Source: Prevotella sp. (GTDB lineage Bacteria > Bacteroidota > Bacteroidia > Bacteroidales > Bacteroidaceae). From it: DNA of 64,000 bases. The stretch is taken from the NCBI GenBank assembly GCA_017645645.1, contig JAGCOB010000023.1:1-64000 (forward strand). The letters are read 5' to 3'. Below are positions 59,600-64,000 of the stretch, piece by piece. Each line of letters opens with the position of its first letter. Within the stretch, counting starts at the first letter, position 1. A program made the position numbers and the translations under genes. The notes beneath the pieces are model-generated. The model was not told the DNA's origin. It was given only the letters and a program-made list of their open reading frames with translations, and ran no database searches.

Positions 59600-61438
59600 T
59601 TATTGCTGTAACTTCGTGGTCAGGAAGTCGAGGTCGTAGAAGTGGTCGTAGCCAAAGGCGTAGCCATCGGTAGGTGTGATGCCTGCATCGGTATTTGCGA
59701 AGTTCTTGTCGGTGGAACGGTCACGATAGGTGGAAATTATGAAATTCTGTCCGTCAGCCGTCTGCATCACCTGTATGCAGCAGGTACCGCCACCCGAACG
59801 CTCTCCCATGATGGGGAAGCCGTAGTCCTTCATGAGTGTGGGGAACTGGTGCCCACACGAGAATGCTACCTTACTGCAGAGTACACCGATATTCATGCCG
59901 CTGCAGTCGAACTTGGGATTGGTGTCGTCCTTCTCATCGAACACGCCGTCGAAGTTGCTGTCCACATAGTAGGTGGCTATCTTGTTGCTACCCTCCAGAG
60001 CGTCCTGCGACCAGAACTGTACCGTGCGGTTCTTGCGCAGCATAGCAACGCTGGCACCCACGAGGTCACAGGAGCCGCCACCATTGATCGTGATGTCAAT
60101 TACGAGGTTCTTCACACCGTCGGTCTTTGCCAGCTGCAGTCCATAGAGTAAACCGACTAAGATATCTTTCTTGTAGCTGTTCATCAGCTCTTTCCAGTCG
60201 GCATCCGTCTTCTGGCTGGCATAGTATTTGTTCCAGGCATCCTCGTCCATGTCCATAAACGAGTTCAAGATGATGACGGCGGTGGTCTTGGCGCTGTTGA
60301 CCTTATAGAGCACGTCGCCGTAAGCCTGTTTGCGCTTTGTCTCCAGTTCCCTTTCCAGCTTGGAGCGCTCATAATTGATGTTCACCCATTGCTGATACAT
60401 GGCATAAGCCTCTGGATAGTTGCCAGCGGCAGCCATCAGACGTTCAACATAAGTGCCTTCGATGTTTTCAGGCAGACCTGTCGTTGCCCTGAAACTGGTG
60501 TGCCCGCCATCGTTAATCAGGTATTGCGTCGCCATTCTGCCCCAGGCAAAATCCATGTTGTTGGTCGACTGCAGCAACTTCTTCACCATCTGACCGTTCG
60601 GCACTACGTCAAGGGTGGCATCGAAGCCCCTCTCAGTCATACCGTTCTGTTCCATAATGGTACGCCCAGGGTAGCCGAAGAGGTTGTCGAACACGAAGCA
60701 CAGCTCCTGATAGCGGAACTTTGCCATATCGGCGGTCACCTCCGTACGCTGATAGGGCTTGGCGGCAAATTCCGGAGCAATGGTATTGATGACATAGGTA
60801 TCCAGCTTGGTGCTCACGACCACCATGTCGTCGTGACAGGAAGCATTGTGGAAGTTGCAGTCGGAATAGATGTCTGCCAGCGTGGCAAAGGGAAAATAGA
60901 CGTTGCTGCCATCGTCGTGCAGGTCGATGCTATATTTGCTGAAATCTAGATGGACGCCAGTGGCAGGCTTGAAAGTCGATACGTTTTCCATCTTGACGAA
61001 CTTGATATACTTGCTGCCGTCGTACATCGTGTTGGGAGCAAGCGACGGATCCGTCATCCACATCAGGTCCACGAAGCCTGCATAGGTCGTGGAATTCAGG
61101 TAGTCCGCCTTGACATCCACGGTTGCCGTACCGTTACGGGTAGCCAATTGGTAGAGGTCGCCCTGACGAGAGACCTTCATCTCCTCACCAGCCGTCATCA
61201 CCTTGTGGAAGTCGGCCACGGAGATATACGCCACGCTGGGCATGTCGCTGTAGAAGCGCAGCGACACTTGTCCGTAGGCATTCCCGTCGCGGTTCACATC
61301 CACCGTCTTGTCGGTGTATGAGGGTCCTGCATCGACGGGTGTCTGTGGGGGATTGTCACCAGAATTGTCGTTGTTGTCCGTACATGCTACTAACACCATG
61401 GATGCCAGCAGCATCAGCAATTTTGTCGTTTTTTTCAT
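59600..61438 (-). CDS. S41-family peptidase-like lipoprotein
   Basis: A 612-residue lipoprotein: the lipobox LVAC places the lipidated Cys at residue 19, followed by an Asn/Asp-rich linker. The C-terminal domain resembles tail-specific (S41) proteases, with the catalytic region SKVAFSCGHQFP (serine) and the preceding strand GVKNLVIDITINGGGS. A PDZ domain is not obvious. ATG 61438 is chosen over a TTG two codons earlier. It follows mrp by 30 bases on the same strand. The 86-base gap to the convergent deiminase gene holds only a weak CTACGA/TCGTAG hairpin (59537-59556). Confidence 0.82.
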   Translation of the reverse strand: MKKTTKLLMLLASMVLVACTDNNDNSGDNPPQTPVDAGPSYTDKTVDVNRDGNAYGQVSLRFYSDMPSVAYISVADFHKVMTAGEEMKVSRQGDLYQLATRNGTATVDVKADYLNSTTYAGFVDLMWMTDPSLAPNTMYDGSKYIKFVKMENVSTFKPATGVHLDFSKYSIDLHDDGSNVYFPFATLADIYSDCNFHNASCHDDMVVVSTKLDTYVINTIAPEFAAKPYQRTEVTADMAKFRYQELCFVFDNLFGYPGRTIMEQNGMTERGFDATLDVVPNGQMVKKLLQSTNNMDFAWGRMATQYLINDGGHTSFRATTGLPENIEGTYVERLMAAAGNYPEAYAMYQQWVNINYERSKLERELETKRKQAYGDVLYKVNSAKTTAVIILNSFMDMDEDAWNKYYASQKTDADWKELMNSYKKDILVGLLYGLQLAKTDGVKNLVIDITINGGGSCDLVGASVAMLRKNRTVQFWSQDALEGSNKIATYYVDSNFDGVFDEKDDTNPKFDCSGMNIGVLCSKVAFSCGHQFPTLMKDYGFPIMGERSGGGTCCIQVMQTADGQNFIISTYRDRSTDKNFANTDAGITPTDGYAFGYDHFYDLDFLTTKLQQ

Positions 61439-61468
61439 ATCCAATAGTGCTCTGCTAACGATCTTACA

Positions 61469-62608
61469 CTATTTCACGCCCACAATCTTGGTCTTGGGCA
61501 GTTCACGGTTGCGTTTGTTGACCACCGTGACGACGGACTGAGCGAGGTTGATGAAGGCGATGCCCGTTGCCGTGTCGCTGTTGAGGGCGGCAGGTGTGCC
61601 TTGGTCACCGCTGTCGCAGATGCCCTGTACAAGGGGTATCTGGGCGAGTAGGGGGACGTTCATCTCCTCAGCGAGTTGTTTACAACCCTCCTTGCCGAAG
61701 ATATAGTAACGGTTCTCAGGCAGTTCGGCAGGCGTGAACCACGCCATGTTCTCCACGAGTCCGAGGATGGGGACGTTGACCTTCTCGTTGCGGTACATGT
61801 CAATACCCTTACGAGCATCGGCAAGTGCCACCTGCTGAGGGGTGGAGACGATGATGGCACCAGTGATGGCAAGGGTCTGCAAGAGCGTCAGATGGATGTC
61901 GGAAGTGCCAGGCGGTGTGTCGAGGATCAGGTAGTCGAGTTCCCCCCAGTCGGCATCGGCAATGAGTTGTTTCAGTGCATTCGATGCCATACCGCCGCGC
62001 CAGAGCGTTGCCGTCTCAGGACTGACGAAGAAACCGATGGAGAGCAGTTTGACCCCATATGCCTCGATGGGTTCGATGAGGTCGCGTCCGTCGACATTGA
62101 CGGCATAGGGACGTGCATCCTCTGCCTTGAACATCTTCGGCATCGAAGGTCCGAAGATATCGGCATCCAACAAGCCCACCTTATAGCCTAAGCGAGCCAG
62201 TGCGATGGCGAGGTTGGCAGACACGGTACTCTTACCCACGCCGCCCTTGCCGCTGCTGACGGCAACGACATTCTTCACCTGCGGCAACATCTTGCCGACC
62301 TCAGGGCGAGGCTTCGACTTGAACTCTGTCTGGATGGTGACCTCAATTGGCTCTTGGCTGTTAGCATTTTGCTTTTGGCAATGATACTTGATGGCAGCCT
62401 CGGCAGCCTTGACGGTCGACTTCAGAAAAGGGTCGGTGTCGCGTGGAAACTCCAGCACGACACTCACCTTCCAGGGTTCTCCTTCTTTCTGAGGGGCAGC
62501 GACGACCGGCTGGTCAGCCAGCATGCCGCTCTCTATGATATTCTTCTTCGTGCCTGCATACGTCACTGTCTGCAAGGCATCAACAATCATCTGGGGATAT
62601 AATGTCAT
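61469..62608 (-). CDS. Mrp/NBP35-family iron-sulfur cluster carrier ATPase
   Basis: A 379-residue P-loop protein (ApbC/Mrp). The N-terminal FSCA/DUF59 domain (residues about 1-90) is followed by the deviant Walker A VSSGKGGVGKSTVSANLA (about residues 113-130) and DYLILDTPPGTSDIHLT. It holds and transfers 4Fe-4S clusters in the cytoplasm. The linker between the domains (CQKQNANSQEP) is coded by a microrepeat-like stretch at 62347-62380. It begins 15 bases after aldA on the same strand. Confidence 0.9.
   Translation of the reverse strand: MTLYPQMIVDALQTVTYAGTKKNIIESGMLADQPVVAAPQKEGEPWKVSVVLEFPRDTDPFLKSTVKAAEAAIKYHCQKQNANSQEPIEVTIQTEFKSKPRPEVGKMLPQVKNVVAVSSGKGGVGKSTVSANLAIALARLGYKVGLLDADIFGPSMPKMFKAEDARPYAVNVDGRDLIEPIEAYGVKLLSIGFFVSPETATLWRGGMASNALKQLIADADWGELDYLILDTPPGTSDIHLTLLQTLAITGAIIVSTPQQVALADARKGIDMYRNEKVNVPILGLVENMAWFTPAELPENRYYIFGKEGCKQLAEEMNVPLLAQIPLVQGICDSGDQGTPAALNSDTATGIAFINLAQSVVTVVNKRNRELPKTKIVGVK
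62347..62380 (-). repeat. GCCAA/AACAGCC-type microrepeat inside the Mrp gene
   Basis: The minus strand reads GCCAAAAGC, AAAATGC, TAACAGCCAAGAGCCAA, related to the AACAGCC units in rsmA. It codes the linker between the FSCA and ATPase domains. Confidence 0.45.
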
Positions 62609-62623
62609 TCTTATTATGTTTAT

Positions 62624-64000
62624 TTATTCGTAATGGGTATCGAGGTAGGTGACGTGGGTAACGAGATACTCCTCGATACCGTGCTTGCCGTCAGCACCAC
62701 CGATACCACTCTTCTTCACACCAGCGTGGAAGCCCTGCATCGCCTCGAAGTGCTCGCGGTTGATGTAAGTCTCACCGAACTCCAGTTCACGTGCCACACG
62801 GGTGGCTGTGTCGATGTCCTTGGTGAATACAGAGGAGGCAAGACCGTATTCGCAGTCGTTGGCCCACTGGATAGCCTGGTCGATGCCGTCGAACTCCACC
62901 AACGGGATGACGGGACCGAAGGTCTCCTCATGGATGATATCCATATCCTGGGTACAATTGTCGAGGACGGTAGCGGCATAGAAATAGCCCTTGTCGCCCA
63001 CGCGATGACCGCCGCAGAGCAGTTTGGCACCCTGTTTGATGGCGCGCTCCACCTTCTCCGTTACACTCTCCAGGGCGCGGGCCTCTACCAACGGTCCCAT
63101 GTCGACGGTGTGGTCCTTGCAGACATCACCCACCTTGACAGCCTCCATCTTCTTGACGAGGATATCGGTGAACGCCTTCTTCACGGCTTTGTCGACGTAG
63201 ACGCGCTCAGCATTGTTGCAGATCTGGCCGTTGTTGCCGATACGGCTGTCGACAATCCACTGGGCAGCCTTCTCCAGGTCGGCATCCTTGCAGACGATGG
63301 CAGGAGCCTTGCCGCCTAACTCAAGACTGACCTTCGTGATATTCTTTGAGGCGGCAGCCATGATACTCTCACCGGCACCTACGGAGCCTGTCACACTGAC
63401 AATGTCGATCTTGGGAGAGCCAGCCATCTCGTTGCCGATGACACTTCCCTTACCCGTCACGATATTGATGACACCCTTCGGCAGTCCTACCTTGTCGACG
63501 ACCTCGCCGAAGACGGTACAGTTCTCAGGCGTCAGTTGTGAGGGTTTGATGACGATGGTACAGCCGGCAATGAGGGCAGCACCAGCCTTGCGGGCAATGA
63601 GGAAGAACGGGAAGTTCCAGGGGAGGATGCCAGCGACGACACCAATGGGTTTCTTGGTCAGGAAGATGGTCTCGTTAGGACGGTCGCTGGGGATAATCTC
63701 ACCCTCAATATGACGGGCAAACGATGCCATATAGTCAAAGTACTCAGCCGTCACGTCGACCTCGATGGTCGCCCATGTGATGGTCTTTCCCTGTTCACGC
63801 ATGATGATATCTATGAACTCCTCACGACGCTCACGGATGCCGTTGGCGAGTTTTTTCAACCAGGCGGCACGCTCGATGGCAGGAGTCTTTGCCCATGCCT
63901 TCTGGGCTGCCTTGGCGGCATCCAGCGCACGGTTGACATCCTCGATAGTGCCTTCCGGCTGACGGGAGATGACTTCCTCCGTGGAGGGGTTTAACACGTC
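62624..64000 (-). CDS. aldA: Lactaldehyde dehydrogenase AldA-like aldehyde dehydrogenase (5' end outside window)
   Basis: 458 residues visible; the frame is open through base 64000 and the first 20-40 residues are cut off. NAD(P)-dependent aldehyde dehydrogenase motifs: PWNFPFFLIARK, IVIKPSQLTPEN, LELGGKAPAIV (Glu), and NNGQICNNAERV with the catalytic Cys. The C-terminal part (FGETYINREHFEAMQGFHAG) matches E. coli AldA closely from memory, supporting lactaldehyde or glycolaldehyde oxidation over succinate semialdehyde. It would act on the lactaldehyde made by the aldolase at 31131. Confidence 0.88.
   Translation of the reverse strand, partial: DVLNPSTEEVISRQPEGTIEDVNRALDAAKAAQKAWAKTPAIERAAWLKKLANGIRERREEFIDIIMREQGKTITWATIEVDVTAEYFDYMASFARHIEGEIIPSDRPNETIFLTKKPIGVVAGILPWNFPFFLIARKAGAALIAGCTIVIKPSQLTPENCTVFGEVVDKVGLPKGVINIVTGKGSVIGNEMAGSPKIDIVSVTGSVGAGESIMAAASKNITKVSLELGGKAPAIVCKDADLEKAAQWIVDSRIGNNGQICNNAERVYVDKAVKKAFTDILVKKMEAVKVGDVCKDHTVDMGPLVEARALESVTEKVERAIKQGAKLLCGGHRVGDKGYFYAATVLDNCTQDMDIIHEETFGPVIPLVEFDGIDQAIQWANDCEYGLASSVFTKDIDTATRVARELEFGETYINREHFEAMQGFHAGVKKSGIGGADGKHGIEEYLVTHVTYLDTHYE

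Noticed and set aside
1-64000. CRISPR arrays, transposons, prophage, tRNA or rRNA genes
   Set aside because: I looked for regularly spaced repeats, transposase or integrase motifs and cloverleaf or rRNA sequence and saw none.

Overview
The window looks like a chromosomal segment of a Bacteroidales bacterium, most likely Prevotella or a close relative. The main evidence is the repeated use of the Bacteroidetes promoter (TTTG, about 20 bases, TAnnTTTG) ahead of many genes. Family content agrees: DUF5686, DUF2807, DUF2723, DUF349, an S9 dipeptidyl peptidase, a PA14-containing GH31, and a Y_Y_Y propeller sensor. I see no rRNA, tRNA, CRISPR array, insertion sequence, phage gene or SusC/SusD pair. 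Most of the window is core chromosome with short operons.

Layout. 1-3889: end of nrfH, then nrfA (respiratory nitrite reduction to ammonia), followed by a coupled nim-like / YgbA-like / cupin set and a NapH/NosR-like membrane ferredoxin; together this reads as a nitrite and nitrosative-stress block. 4009-8112: an FMN reductase, an unknown protein, a DUF3089 hydrolase and a DUF349 coiled-coil protein. 8226-13048: corA with a structured leader, a flippase-like gene plus pepD, rsmA, and a candidate small RNA. 13047-20884 (minus strand): an operon of two sensor kinases (the first a degenerate pseudokinase), a GH36 alpha-galactosidase and a MATE exporter. 21022-23295: metY-cysK, sulfur amino acid synthesis. 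23610-25999: a small esterase, a low-molecular-weight phosphatase and nhaD. 26144-31952: a deoxysugar (fucose or rhamnose) operon headed by a cytidylate-kinase-like gene. 31955-44421: deacetylase, DUF2723 membrane protein, DedA/YqaA protein, purD, cyclophilin, serB, DPP4 and an rRNA methyltransferase. 44549-49936: sensor kinase, two envelope proteins and a LuxR-type regulator. 50139-57361: LacI regulator, a sensor lacking a normal phosphorelay, and a GH31 glycosidase. 57433-64000: a frameshifted agmatine-deiminase-family gene, an S41 lipoprotein, an Mrp ATPase and the 3' part of aldA.

How the genes may work together. The deoxysugar operon would yield DHAP and L-lactaldehyde, and the AldA-like dehydrogenase at the right end is the enzyme class that oxidises lactaldehyde. 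Glycosidases are each paired with their own regulators rather than sitting in a full polysaccharide utilisation locus. The most notable non-gene signals are a possible two-state RNA switch ahead of corA, a promoter-bounded small RNA candidate after rsmA, a hairpin-plus-promoter element present twice with compensating base changes, and several families of 7-9 bp microrepeats in spacers and in coding linkers.
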